A stretch of DNA of 64,000 nucleotides, taken from an uncultured Pseudomonadota bacterium. Lineage in GTDB: Bacteria; Pseudomonadota; Gammaproteobacteria; Burkholderiales; SG8-39. Position numbers and translations under genes: made by a program. The notes under the pieces are model-generated. The model was not told the DNA's origin, did no database searches, and saw only the letters and a list, made by a program, of their open reading frames with translations. The stretch lies in contig CAIXPL010000037.1 of the NCBI GenBank assembly GCA_903921325.1, positions 413,621-477,620 on the forward strand, written 5' to 3'. Of this stretch, positions 37,159 through 45,961 are shown in pieces (the stretch's first letter is position 1; the number at the start of each line of letters is the position of its first letter).

Positions 37159-38556
37159 ATGACAGCCAATCAAGTCGCTCTGTCCTATCTGATCGCCGCG
37201 GTCTTTTTCATATTCGCGCTCAAAGGCCTGTCGCATCCCGAGACCGCCCGCCGCGGTAATTTTTTCGGAATGCTCGGCATGACCCTTGCCGTATTGACCA
37301 CGCTGGTACTGGTGGCCAGTGGCAATCTGGCCATGGTGGTAATTGCTGCGGTGATCGGTGGTTCGATTGGTGCGGTGATTGCGCGGCGGGTCGAGATGAC
37401 CAAGATGCCCGAGCTGGTCGCTGCGATGCATTCGCTGGTGGGTCTGTCCGCAGTGCTCATTGCGGTGGCCGCGGTCAACAATCCGGTGGCCTTCGGCATC
37501 CCGGTGCCGATGCCACGCGGCAATCGCCTCGAACTGTTCATTGGCAGCTTTGTCGGCGCGATCACGTTTTCCGGATCGGTCATTGCCTTTGGCAAGCTGT
37601 ACGGACGAATCAAATGGCGTTTGTTCAGCAGCGCCCCGGTGGTGTTTGCCGGACAGCACATCTGCAATCTGGTGCTGGGTGTGGCGATGATTGCCTGTGG
37701 CATCGGGTTTTTCATTGCCCCCGATGCCGGGTGGGCTGCATTCAGCGCGATGCTGGCGATTGCGTTTCTGCTCGGTGTGCTGCTCATCATCCCCATTGGT
37801 GGTGCCGACATGCCGGTGGTGATCTCCATGCTCAATTCCTATTCGGGCTGGGCGGCGGCCGGAATCGGGTTTTCGCTGGACAACCCGATGCTGATCATCT
37901 CCGGGTCGCTGGTCGGATCATCGGGCGCGATTCTGTCCTACATCATGTGCAAGGCAATGAACCGGTCCTTCTTCAACGTCATCCTGGGCGGGTTTGGGCA
38001 GGAAGGCGGAACGGCGGTGGACAGTGCGCAGAAGTCGGTGCGCTCGGGCTCGGCCGAAGATGTGGCCTTCATGCTCTCCAATGCCGAGTCGGTCATCATT
38101 GTGCCGGGCTATGGGTTGGCCGTGGCGCGTGCACAGCACGCGGTGAAGGAAATGGCGCACAAGCTGGCCGCACGCGGGGTTCAGGTGCGCTATGCCATTC
38201 ACCCGGTGGCCGGCCGCATGCCGGGCCATATGAATGTGCTGCTGGCCGAGGCCGAAGTGCCCTACGACCAGGTGTTCGAGATGGAGGACATCAACGGTGA
38301 ATTCGGTGCCACCGATGTGGTCCTGGTACTGGGTGCCAATGATGTGGTGAATCCGCTGGCGCACGAGAAGGGCAGTCCGATTTATGGCATGCCCATTCTG
38401 GATGCACACAAGGCCCGCACGGTGATTGTGAACAAGCGTTCGATGGCCGCCGGCTACGCCGGCCTGGACAATCCCTTGTTCTATCTCGACAAGACCATGA
38501 TGGTGTTCGGTGACGCCAAGAAAGTGGTCGAGGACATTGTGAAAGCGATCGAGTGA
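37159..38556 (+). CDS. pntB: NAD(P) transhydrogenase subunit beta
   Basis: The 465-residue beta subunit: eight or nine membrane helices of domain II followed by the NADP(H)-binding domain III (VIIVPGYGLAVARAQHAV, HPVAGRMPGHMNVLLAEA, LGANDVVNP, KRSMAAGYAGLDNPLF). With PntAA and PntAB it uses the proton gradient to make NADPH from NADH. The ATG at 37159 is preferred to the open extension through pntAB. The gene ends just before an 8-bp repeat tract. Confidence 0.97.
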   Translation: MTANQVALSYLIAAVFFIFALKGLSHPETARRGNFFGMLGMTLAVLTTLVLVASGNLAMVVIAAVIGGSIGAVIARRVEMTKMPELVAAMHSLVGLSAVLIAVAAVNNPVAFGIPVPMPRGNRLELFIGSFVGAITFSGSVIAFGKLYGRIKWRLFSSAPVVFAGQHICNLVLGVAMIACGIGFFIAPDAGWAAFSAMLAIAFLLGVLLIIPIGGADMPVVISMLNSYSGWAAAGIGFSLDNPMLIISGSLVGSSGAILSYIMCKAMNRSFFNVILGGFGQEGGTAVDSAQKSVRSGSAEDVAFMLSNAESVIIVPGYGLAVARAQHAVKEMAHKLAARGVQVRYAIHPVAGRMPGHMNVLLAEAEVPYDQVFEMEDINGEFGATDVVLVLGANDVVNPLAHEKGSPIYGMPILDAHKARTVIVNKRSMAAGYAGLDNPLFYLDKTMMVFGDAKKVVEDIVKAIE

Positions 38557-38593
38557 TCGGGTGTTCCGGCGCTCGAATGATCACCTCGCCAGG

Positions 38594-38665
38594 TAATCAA
38601 GCTATCAGGCGATCAGGCGATCGGGCAATCAAGTGCTCAGTTGATCAGTTGATCAGGTGAGTCGG
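38594..38665. repeat. Nine imperfect 8-bp tandem repeats between convergent genes
   Basis: Consecutive octamers of the type (C/T)(G/A)ATCAGG run from 38594, including CTATCAGG, CGATCAGG, CGATCGGG, CAATCAAG, TGATCAGT and TGATCAGG. They fill most of the gap between pntB and the squalene/phytoene synthase gene and extend over its last codons. No T-run terminator was found here. Confidence 0.8.
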
Positions 38666-39738
38666 GGTGCGGGCAGGCCGCGGCTGGCGTATTGAAAAAG
38701 CAGTTCGGTCAGTGCATCAAAGCGGGCCGACAGACGGCTGCTCGCAATGACCGCACGCACTGCCGAGCGTGATATTTTTACTTCAGCCGCGCTCTCGAAC
38801 TGCGGCCGCGCCTGAATGCGTCGCAGTGTGAGCAGTGCCATCAGGATCGCCCACAGGCAGAAGTTCCGGATGCCCGTCTCGCGCGCTGGAATCAGCAGGG
38901 TGTAGCGCAGGGCATTGGATAGATGCCCATGCGCAAGCGCGAGCAGTTGCAGCAGCCCGCGCTGAAAAGCCGGGTCGTGCTGCGCACCGCGCAGTTGGTC
39001 CAGATCGAATCCGTGCCCGGTGAAGACAGTGCGGGGCAGCCAGCACGCGCCGCGGCCGAGGTCTTCCCATAGATCTTTCAGGATATTGGTCATTTGCAGG
39101 CCCTGACCAAACGAGACCGATAGGCGCATCAGCAGCTCTTTATTGCGTGCGATGCCCGCCGAGTAATCGCAGAACAGCGCGGTGAGCATTTCGCCCACAA
39201 CACCGGCCACGAAATAACAGTAGCGATCCATTGCTGCCTGATCGTCCAGACCACTGGCTGAAGCATGTTGCTGAAATTCGGCCATGCCTTCACCCATCCG
39301 GGTGACGCACAGTGTGATCGCCTGCTGTTGCAGGGGGCTGAAGCGGCGCAGTTGTCCGATGACCCGCGGCAGTTCCTGCGCCAGCTTGCGCTCTGCCGGC
39401 GACGTGCGATCGGACAGTCGCGGGAGCAGTGCGTCACGCAGGCTGATGGGATCGGATTGTCCACCCAGCACCGCAGCGAAATGAGCACACAGCAGGCGTT
39501 TGCTGGCCACATCCAACGTGGGCTCATCCTCGATGGTGTCCTGAATGCGGCACAACAGGTAGGCGTTGGCCACCACCGGGGCGAGAACCGCAGGCAACTG
39601 GGGAATGGTGAGCGCAAAGGTGCGCGAGACACCTTCTAGCAGCTGTGCGCAAACCGCATCATCGGAGGCGGCGCCATCGGCAGGATGCGCGCCACTTTCC
39701 TGCGTGGCAGCTGCGCTGGGGTCACTCATAAGGCTCAT
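38653..39738 (-). CDS. Squalene/phytoene synthase family protein
   Basis: Head-to-head prenyl condensing enzyme of about 361 residues. Both aspartate-rich motifs are intact (CRIQDTIEDEP and NILKDLWEDLGRG), with SRTFALTIPQLP near the N-terminus and a tyrosine-bearing segment MDRYCYFVAGVVGEMLT. The length and the DTIEDEP form fit farnesyl-diphosphate farnesyltransferase (squalene synthase) better than phytoene synthase. No hopanoid or carotenoid genes are next to it. Start choice is open: ATGs at 39792, 39738 and 39729 all lack a strong ribosome site. Confidence 0.85.
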   Translation of the reverse strand: MSLMSDPSAAATQESGAHPADGAASDDAVCAQLLEGVSRTFALTIPQLPAVLAPVVANAYLLCRIQDTIEDEPTLDVASKRLLCAHFAAVLGGQSDPISLRDALLPRLSDRTSPAERKLAQELPRVIGQLRRFSPLQQQAITLCVTRMGEGMAEFQQHASASGLDDQAAMDRYCYFVAGVVGEMLTALFCDYSAGIARNKELLMRLSVSFGQGLQMTNILKDLWEDLGRGACWLPRTVFTGHGFDLDQLRGAQHDPAFQRGLLQLLALAHGHLSNALRYTLLIPARETGIRNFCLWAILMALLTLRRIQARPQFESAAEVKISRSAVRAVIASSRLSARFDALTELLFQYASRGLPAPRLT

Positions 39739-39849
39739 ATTCGGTGGTTGGCAGGCTGCGCGGGGGTTCCGCGGCAGCAGAATTTGCCTCATGCTACCGG
39801 TTTTTATCCCAGCGTACGCAAGGCGCGCGCCAGCCTTGGCGCCAGTGGC

Positions 39850-39930
39850 AAGTGCGGCAAGTGCGGCAAGTGCGGCAAGTGCGGCGAGTGTCGCGAGTGT
39901 CGCGAGTGTCGCGAGTGTCGCGAGTGCGGC
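39850..39930. repeat. Nine 9-bp tandem repeats (two variant blocks)
   Basis: Four copies of AAGTGCGGC (39850-39885), four of GAGTGTCGC (39886-39921) and one GAGTGCGGC run without gaps. They lie between the synthase gene and the hydroxyacid dehydrogenase start, about 40 bp before the latter. Confidence 0.92.
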
Positions 39931-39968
39931 GCCGGGATAGTGAACCAGACAGCGGAACCGAGCACACC

Positions 39969-40964
39969 ATGAGCAGCAAGCCCGAGGTACTGATCTCCTG
40001 CCATACCTTTGAAGAAGTGCTCGAGCACGCCCGCGCGCATTTCACTGTGATCGACAGCCAGAACACGCCAGCGCATACGCCCGCCGAATTGCGTGCACGT
40101 GCAGCGGGCATGCAGGGCATTCTGCTCACGGGCACTGATCGGGTCGATCAGGCATTTCTGAACGCGTGTGCATCAATCCGTGCCGTGGCGATCTCGGCAG
40201 TGGGCTATAACACGATCGATGTGGATGCCTGTACGGCGCGTGGAGTGCTGGCCACCAACACCCCGGGCATTTTGGATGACACCACCGCCGATCTGGGCTT
40301 TGCGCTCATCCTCGCCGCCGCGCGACGGCTCGGCGAGGCCGAACGCTATGTGCGGGCCGGTCGCTGGACGCATTGGCAAAATGATCTGCTGCTCGGACGC
40401 GATGTGCATCACGCCACCCTTGGCATCGTCGGCATGGGCCGTATCGGTCAGGCGCTCGCGCGGCGCGCCCGCGGGTTCGATATGAAAGTCTGCTATCACA
40501 ACCGCAGCCGCGTGCCGGCGGCCGAGGAAGCTGCGCTCGATGCGCAGTGGCTGCCGCTCGACGAACTGCTCGCCAATGCCGATATTGTCTGTCTGTGCCT
40601 GCCGTATTCAAGCGCAGTGCATCACCTGATCGGGGCGCGTGAGATCGCGTTGATGAAACCGACCGCGCTGCTCGTTAACATTGCGCGCGGCGGCATCGTT
40701 GACGATGCCGCCCTGGCGGACGCACTGGCCGAGCATCGGATTGCCGGTGCCGGCCTTGATGTGTTCGAGGGCGAACCTGCCTTGAACCCGCGCCTGCTCG
40801 GTCTGGATAATGTGGTCGTGGTGCCGCATATCGGTAGCGCAACGCGGGCCACCCGCGTCAAGATGGGATTGTGCGCAGTCAACAATCTGCGCGCCGCGCT
40901 CAGTGGTGAGACACCGCCCAACCTGATCAACCCGCAAGCCCTTGCGGTACGCCGTGCGCAGTGA
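39969..40964 (+). CDS. D-2-hydroxyacid dehydrogenase (glyoxylate/hydroxypyruvate reductase-like)
   Basis: A 331-residue NAD(P)-linked dehydrogenase. The Rossmann motif GIVGMGRIGQALARRA, the catalytic Arg in NIARGGIVDD, Glu in DVFEGEP and His in PHIGSATRATR are all present. It likely reduces glyoxylate or hydroxypyruvate, which would complement glycolate oxidase encoded 6 kb away. The ATG at 39969 is chosen because the open frame upstream runs through the 9-bp repeats. It overlaps the probable cbiX start. Confidence 0.92.
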   Translation: MSSKPEVLISCHTFEEVLEHARAHFTVIDSQNTPAHTPAELRARAAGMQGILLTGTDRVDQAFLNACASIRAVAISAVGYNTIDVDACTARGVLATNTPGILDDTTADLGFALILAAARRLGEAERYVRAGRWTHWQNDLLLGRDVHHATLGIVGMGRIGQALARRARGFDMKVCYHNRSRVPAAEEAALDAQWLPLDELLANADIVCLCLPYSSAVHHLIGAREIALMKPTALLVNIARGGIVDDAALADALAEHRIAGAGLDVFEGEPALNPRLLGLDNVVVVPHIGSATRATRVKMGLCAVNNLRAALSGETPPNLINPQALAVRRAQ

Positions 40965-41340
40965 GCCCGTTGACGCACTGGTGCTGATCGCGCACGGGTC
41001 GCGCGATCCGCGCTGGTCTGCCCCAATAGAGGCTCTGGCGGCCAAAGTACGCGCGGCGCGCCCCGAGCTTGCGGTGTATGTGGCTTTTCTGGAGCACAGC
41101 ACGCCGGACCCGGCGAGCGTGTTGGCCCAACTGGCCGACTCGACTGCTCGGGCGGTGGCCATCGCGCCCCTGTTTCTGGGCATAGGCACGCATGCGCGCG
41201 CCGATATTGACCGTCTGATCAATGCCGCCTGTGCCCGCCATCCGCACCTGCGCTTCACGGTGCTCGCGGCGGCCGGCGAACTGCCGCGCGTCCAGCAGGC
41301 ACTGGCCAGTGCGCTGCTCGAGTCGATCGATCAGCGCTGA
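40954..41340 (+). CDS. cbiX: CbiX-type sirohydrochlorin chelatase, single domain
   Basis: A short (about 128 residues) class II chelatase of the CbiX-small type, which inserts cobalt or iron into sirohydrochlorin. LIAHGSRDPRW carries the first metal-binding His and IGTHARADIDRL the second. The GTG at 40954 lies inside the end of the upstream dehydrogenase; a TTG at 40942 is also in frame. No other corrin-ring genes are next to it, so supply of siroheme is as likely as cobalamin synthesis. Confidence 0.88.
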   Translation: MRSEPVDALVLIAHGSRDPRWSAPIEALAAKVRAARPELAVYVAFLEHSTPDPASVLAQLADSTARAVAIAPLFLGIGTHARADIDRLINAACARHPHLRFTVLAAAGELPRVQQALASALLESIDQR

Positions 41341-41464
41341 GGGTGCGACCGACGTATTTCGGGGTACGCAAGGCAGTCGCGCTCGTCTATTGGGGCCGAG
41401 TAATCAGCACCGAGGGCGACTTCACCGCGATGATACAGACCCGCCCGTCGCGATCGACGCCGAC

Positions 41465-42502
41465 TCACTGATCGCGATTGCGCAGGCTGACAATTGCTTC
41501 CAGTTGGGCGCGCAGGGGCGCGGGCACGGTGCTCGTGCCGGCGAGCGCCTGGCGCACCCAGGCAGCGGTGTCGTGCGCAGTGATCTGACCGGGCGGCTCG
41601 GGTGGGCCTGGTGCTGAATCGGTGGCCGCCGCAATCAGGGTGTCGACGCGCCCTTCATGCAGCCATTCAATTGCCTGCGCACGGTAGGGGTGGGCGATCG
41701 GCTCGCCTTCGGTGCCGCGCATCAGCAGCACCTGCGCGGGATAGGCCGCGTAATAGTCGCGCATCGCGCGCAAATACTCAGGGTGGGTAACACTCAGCAG
41801 GTGTAAGGCAGGTTGTTTGAGTGGCTGCAACATTTTTGCCACCGTGTGGGCGCAGTGGCGTACGCCCAGACGCCAGCGCAATTGCAGCAGGCGATCAAGA
41901 CCTGCGCACAGCACATCAAGCGGAACAAAGGCCAGTCGCTCGCGTGCCAGTCGATCGCTTGCTTCAGTGATCGATTCACACGGTGGACTGCCAAGCTCGC
42001 TCAGTACCTGCGCGGTGGTCACGCGTGCCGGGTCAGTGCGCACCCCATGGACGAGCACCGGAATGCCGCGGTCACGCAGTGCACAGGCAAGCCATGCCAC
42101 GCGATTCGGTAGTCGCCGTGCACCGTTGTAACTTGGAATCACCACGGCTCGCGTATGCGCGGGTCCGCCGCCATCAATCGGCTGCGCCGGCCCGCAATCA
42201 ATCAATCCAAGCTGACGGTGTGTGGCTTGCAGAAAGCCGGCCAGTTCGTCGACTGATTCGCCTTTGATGCGCCAGGCAAGCAATAGGGCGCCGAGTTCGA
42301 GATCAGGCACACTGCCTTCCAGAAGTTCGGTAAACAGTTGCGCCGCGCTCGCCCGATCAATGCTGCGCGCACCCTCGCGGCCACGACCGATGAGTTTGAT
42401 GATCGACGAAACGTCCACGCCTGTTCTGCTCCATAATTCACGGTGAAGTCCCGGCCGCCGGGTGCTCGACACTGAGCCTGGCGTGTTGCCAAGCCCTGTC
42501 AT
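41465..42502 (-). CDS. ybiB: YbiB/TrpD2-type DNA-binding glycosyltransferase-fold protein
   Basis: A 345-residue protein with the anthranilate phosphoribosyltransferase fold but of the YbiB/TrpD2 branch, which binds nucleic acid rather than making tryptophan: SIDRASAAQLFTELLEGSV, LELGALLLAWRIKGES, VVIPSYNGARRLPN and RWRLGVRHCAHTVAKML. The E. coli homologue is DNA-damage induced. The ATG at 42502 is selected over the open extension to 42655. The 124 bp between cbiX and its stop hold no feature I can name. Confidence 0.87.
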   Translation of the reverse strand: MTGLGNTPGSVSSTRRPGLHRELWSRTGVDVSSIIKLIGRGREGARSIDRASAAQLFTELLEGSVPDLELGALLLAWRIKGESVDELAGFLQATHRQLGLIDCGPAQPIDGGGPAHTRAVVIPSYNGARRLPNRVAWLACALRDRGIPVLVHGVRTDPARVTTAQVLSELGSPPCESITEASDRLARERLAFVPLDVLCAGLDRLLQLRWRLGVRHCAHTVAKMLQPLKQPALHLLSVTHPEYLRAMRDYYAAYPAQVLLMRGTEGEPIAHPYRAQAIEWLHEGRVDTLIAAATDSAPGPPEPPGQITAHDTAAWVRQALAGTSTVPAPLRAQLEAIVSLRNRDQ

Positions 42503-42519
42503 TGCTAGGAACCGTCGCG

Positions 42520-42945
42520 TTGAAAAGAGTGTTTGCCACACCGCAGGACGCCGAAGCCGCATTCTACGATGCGCTTGAGCGGCTCGATCTTGATGCCATG
42601 ATGGAGGTATGGTCAGAGGATGATGAAATCGTGTGTATTCATCCCGGCCAACCACGGTTGAGCGGCTATGACGCAGTGCGCGCCGCGTGGCAGCGGATCT
42701 TTCAGGGTGGACAGCGCCTTAAAGTGCGATTGACAAATGCGGTACAGATGCAAAGCGGCATGGTGGCCATACACAGTCTGCATGAACACCTGAGCGCGCC
42801 CAGCGAACGCACGGCCGGAATGGCGGTGACCACCAATGTCTTTGTGCGCGCCGCCCACGGCTGGCGCATGATCGTTCATCACGCCTCGCCGGCGCCCACC
42901 GTCACGCAGGAAGTGCCGTCTGATTCGCCCAAGGTGCTGCACTGA
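42520..42945 (+). CDS. SnoaL-like / NTF2-fold protein
   Basis: A protein of about 141 residues with an NTF2-like cone fold: EAAFYDALERLDLDAMMEVWSEDD, the HPGQPRLSG turn and NVFVRAAHGWRMIVHHAS. Members are ketosteroid-isomerase-like and often of unknown role; similar DUF4440-type proteins are widespread next to YheT-like hydrolases. The start is uncertain: TTG at 42520 (after TAGGAA) and GTG at 42529 both fit. It is divergent from ybiB with almost no gap. Confidence 0.78.
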   Translation: MKRVFATPQDAEAAFYDALERLDLDAMMEVWSEDDEIVCIHPGQPRLSGYDAVRAAWQRIFQGGQRLKVRLTNAVQMQSGMVAIHSLHEHLSAPSERTAGMAVTTNVFVRAAHGWRMIVHHASPAPTVTQEVPSDSPKVLH

Positions 42946-42971
42946 GCCCGGTCTATCGGGCGCCACTGTGG

Positions 42972-43904
42972 TTGCCGGGTGGCCATGCACAGACGATTTA
43001 TGCGGCGCAACTGGCACCGCTGCCGCAAATCGACTACCAGCGCACGGTATGGGATACGCCCGATGGCGACCAGATCGCTGTCGACAGTGTCAATGCGAAC
43101 GCGAGGCCGGATGCCCCCACGCTGATTCTGCTCCATGGATTGGAAGGCAGTTCAAACGGACACTACGCGCGAGCGCACGCGCAGCGGGCCGTTGCGCTTG
43201 GTTGGACTGTGCGGGTCATACACTGGCGCGGGTGTGGTGGTCTGCCGAATCGGGCGCCGCGTGCCTACCATTCCGGCGATAGTGCCGAACTGGACTGGAT
43301 GCTTGCACGCGCCGCACAGGAGGCCGATCGCCGCCTGGCAGTGGTCGGCATATCCCTCGGCGGCAATGTATTACTCAAATGGCTGGGTGAGCGTGGCGAT
43401 GCGGCGGCGGCATACGTCGCATCGGCCGCTGCTATTTCGGTGCCCTATGATCTGGCCGTCGGAGCGGCAACGCTAGCCTCGGGATTTGGAATGGTCTATA
43501 GCCGGCACTTCCTGTCGACCATGAAACCGAAGGCGCTGGCGCAGCTTGAGCGTTATCCGGATCTGTTCAATCGGCAGCATTTGATCGCGGCACGCAACCT
43601 GCACGATTTTGACGATGTCTACACCGCGCCGGTGCATGGATTCGCGAGCGCAGAGGTCTACTATCAGCGTAGCAGCAGTGTGCACTATCTGCGCGGAATC
43701 CGAGTGCCCACCTTATTGGTGAGCGCGCGCAATGATCCGTTCCTGCCGGCACATTGCCTGCCGGCGTCAACTCGTCTGAGTCCGGCGGTGCGTACGTTGT
43801 GGACCGCGTCAGGCGGTCATGCCGGTTTTTGTCATGGCCTGCCCCCGGGACGACTTGAATGGTTACCCACGGTTATCATCGAATTCCTGCAATCTCACCA
43901 GTGA
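42972..43904 (+). CDS. YheT-like alpha/beta hydrolase
   Basis: A predicted hydrolase of the YheT/ABHD family. PGGHAQTIYAA at the N-terminus, the oxyanion region LILLHGLEGSSNGHYA, the nucleophile elbow VVGISLGGNVLLKW (Ser) and the C-terminal GGHAGFCHG (His) are present. The listed TTG start is conservative. Family sequence continues upstream as YRAPLW, so a CTG at 42942, overlapping the previous stop and preceded by AAGG, may be the real start. Substrate unknown. The phosphohexomutase gene follows after 8 bp. Confidence 0.87.
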   Translation: MPGGHAQTIYAAQLAPLPQIDYQRTVWDTPDGDQIAVDSVNANARPDAPTLILLHGLEGSSNGHYARAHAQRAVALGWTVRVIHWRGCGGLPNRAPRAYHSGDSAELDWMLARAAQEADRRLAVVGISLGGNVLLKWLGERGDAAAAYVASAAAISVPYDLAVGAATLASGFGMVYSRHFLSTMKPKALAQLERYPDLFNRQHLIAARNLHDFDDVYTAPVHGFASAEVYYQRSSSVHYLRGIRVPTLLVSARNDPFLPAHCLPASTRLSPAVRTLWTASGGHAGFCHGLPPGRLEWLPTVIIEFLQSHQ

Positions 43905-43912
43905 ACTGAACC

Positions 43913-45286
43913 ATGCAATTACCGCACGAAATCTTCAAGGCCTATGACATTCGTGGTGTGGTCGGGCGGCAGCTGAGCGTACCGGTCACCGAGGCGATCG
44001 GCCAGGGTCTGGGGACGCTGGCACGCGAGGCGGGTACGCCGGTGATTGCGCTTGGCCGCGATGGTCGGCTATCAGGACCGGAGCTGCTGGGGGCGCTTGC
44101 GCGCGGCATTAACCGGGCCGGCATCGAGGTGATCGATCTGGGGCCAGTCACCACCCCGATGACCTATTTCGCCGCGCATCATCTGAACACCGGCAGCGCG
44201 GTTGCCGTGACCGGTTCACACAATCCGCCTGAATACAACGGATTCAAAATGGTGATTGCCGGCACCACCTTGTCGGGTGAGGCAATCAGCGCATTGTGTG
44301 CCCGCATTGAGCGCGGCGATCTGGCGCAGGGCAGTGGCGGTGTGCGCGAGCAGTCGATCGCGCAAGCGTATATTGAACGTGTCGTACAGGATGTTCACTT
44401 GAGCCGCCCGATGCATATCGCGATTGACTGTGGCAATGGTGTGGCAGGTGCTTTTGCCGGTGAACTGTATCGACGCATGGGTTGCACCGTCGAAGAACTG
44501 TATTGCGAGGTGGACGGAACATTTCCGAACCACCATCCCGATCCGTCACAACCGGCCAACCTGGCTGATCTGATCGCCTGCGTCAAAAGTGGGCGCGCCG
44601 AATTGGGATTGGCTTTTGACGGTGATGGCGATCGCCTGGGCGTGGTGACACGCAGTGGCGCGATCATCTATCCGGATCGCCAGCTGATGCTGTTTGCACG
44701 GGACGTACTCACCCGAGTCCCCGGTGCTCCAATCATTTTTGATGTGAAGTGCACGCGCAATCTCGCGCCATGGATCGAGCAGGCCGGTGGCAAGCCCGAG
44801 ATGTGGCGCACCGGACATTCGCTGATCAAAGCGCGCATGAAGGCCCTGGGGGCGCCACTGGCCGGCGAAATGAGCGGGCATGTGTTCTTCGCTGAGCGCT
44901 GGTATGGCTTTGACGATGGGGTGTATGCAGGCGCGCGCCTGCTTGAGATTCTGTCACGCAGTGCAGATCCGGGGGCCGTGCTGGAGGGGTTGCCCGATGC
45001 ACTATCGACCCCGGAGCTCAACATCCGGCTCGCAGAGGGCGAACCGCATACCTTGATCGAGCGTCTGCAAAAAGAGGCGCAATTCGAAGGCGCCGATCGG
45101 GTGATCGGTATTGACGGACTCCGAGTGGAATTTGCCGATGGTTTTGGCCTCGCGCGGGCTTCCAACACCACCCCGGTGATCGTTTTGCGCTTTGAAGGCG
45201 ATAATCGCGCCGCGCTGGAACGGATTCAGAAGCAGTTCAGGCAGGTGCTGCGCGCAGTCAAGCCGGACATCCAGTTGCCATTTTGA
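43913..45286 (+). CDS. Phosphomannomutase/phosphoglucomutase
   Basis: A 457-residue alpha-D-phosphohexomutase (ManB/AlgC type) interconverting 1- and 6-phosphates of mannose or glucose for LPS and exopolysaccharide precursors. Phosphoserine loop TGSHNPPEYNGFK, magnesium loop DGDGDRLG, sugar loop GEMSGHVFF and phosphate-binding RASNTTP are all intact. Start MQLPHEIFKAYDIRG is typical. Nearby rfaE2 and waaF also serve LPS, but are not in the same transcript. Confidence 0.95.
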   Translation: MQLPHEIFKAYDIRGVVGRQLSVPVTEAIGQGLGTLAREAGTPVIALGRDGRLSGPELLGALARGINRAGIEVIDLGPVTTPMTYFAAHHLNTGSAVAVTGSHNPPEYNGFKMVIAGTTLSGEAISALCARIERGDLAQGSGGVREQSIAQAYIERVVQDVHLSRPMHIAIDCGNGVAGAFAGELYRRMGCTVEELYCEVDGTFPNHHPDPSQPANLADLIACVKSGRAELGLAFDGDGDRLGVVTRSGAIIYPDRQLMLFARDVLTRVPGAPIIFDVKCTRNLAPWIEQAGGKPEMWRTGHSLIKARMKALGAPLAGEMSGHVFFAERWYGFDDGVYAGARLLEILSRSADPGAVLEGLPDALSTPELNIRLAEGEPHTLIERLQKEAQFEGADRVIGIDGLRVEFADGFGLARASNTTPVIVLRFEGDNRAALERIQKQFRQVLRAVKPDIQLPF

Positions 45287-45323
45287 ACTCTGAAGCACTT
45301 TTATTCGATGGAGGGAAGTGACG

Positions 45324-45857
45324 ATGGCCCGAGTACCGCTGCAGGACGAAACCACGCTACCGGCCGAAGCGGCCTTGATCGGGCGCATCCGTGCTGAACG
45401 GGGCAAATTGCTGAATCTGTACCGCACATTGCTCAACAGCCCACCGGTGGCCGAGGGCTGGCTCAAGCTGTTCACCGCGATTCGCCAGCAGGCCAAGCTG
45501 GATGCCCGCTATCGTGAGCTGGCCATTTTGCGCGTGGCGGTGATCAACGGCGCTCCCTATGAATTCAAGGCGCACGTGCCGCACGGCCTGAAAGCAGGCC
45601 TGAGCGAGGCGCAGATCGACGAACTCGGGCACTGGACCGTGTCGGAACTGTTTGACGCCAATGAGCGTGCGGTGCTCGCCTATACCGATGGCATGACGCG
45701 AGACATCCGCGTGGCCGAGCCGGTCGTGGCGGCGCTCAAGCGATTTCTGGATAGCCGTGAACTGGTCGAATTGACCGCTACCATCGGTGGCTACAACCTG
45801 GTGTCACGCTTCCTTGAGGCCATGCAGGTTGATCACGAGCTGACGCCGGGAGGCTGA
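45324..45857 (+). CDS. Carboxymuconolactone decarboxylase-family protein without AhpD cysteines
   Basis: A 177-residue all-helical CMD protein: YRELAILRVAVINGAPYEFKAHV in the first half and LSEAQIDEL after it. The CxxC pair of AhpD peroxidase relatives is missing; there are no Cys at all. It therefore resembles the decarboxylase-like branch of unknown substrate. The ATG at 45324 lies 8 bases after GGAGGG. The 104 bp after it show no clear terminator. Confidence 0.83.
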   Translation: MARVPLQDETTLPAEAALIGRIRAERGKLLNLYRTLLNSPPVAEGWLKLFTAIRQQAKLDARYRELAILRVAVINGAPYEFKAHVPHGLKAGLSEAQIDELGHWTVSELFDANERAVLAYTDGMTRDIRVAEPVVAALKRFLDSRELVELTATIGGYNLVSRFLEAMQVDHELTPGG

Positions 45858-45961
45858 CGCGATCGTCCGGAGCCCGTCGCGGTTGATTCGCGAGTTGCCG
45901 GACCTCGCATCGACCGAGCAGCTGACGCGGGCCGCCTGAGCCGCGTCCTTGCGTGCAGCGG

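Noticed and set aside
38557-38652. Rho-independent terminator between pntB and the convergent synthase gene
   Set aside because: The region is a direct-repeat tract without a stable hairpin plus T-run.
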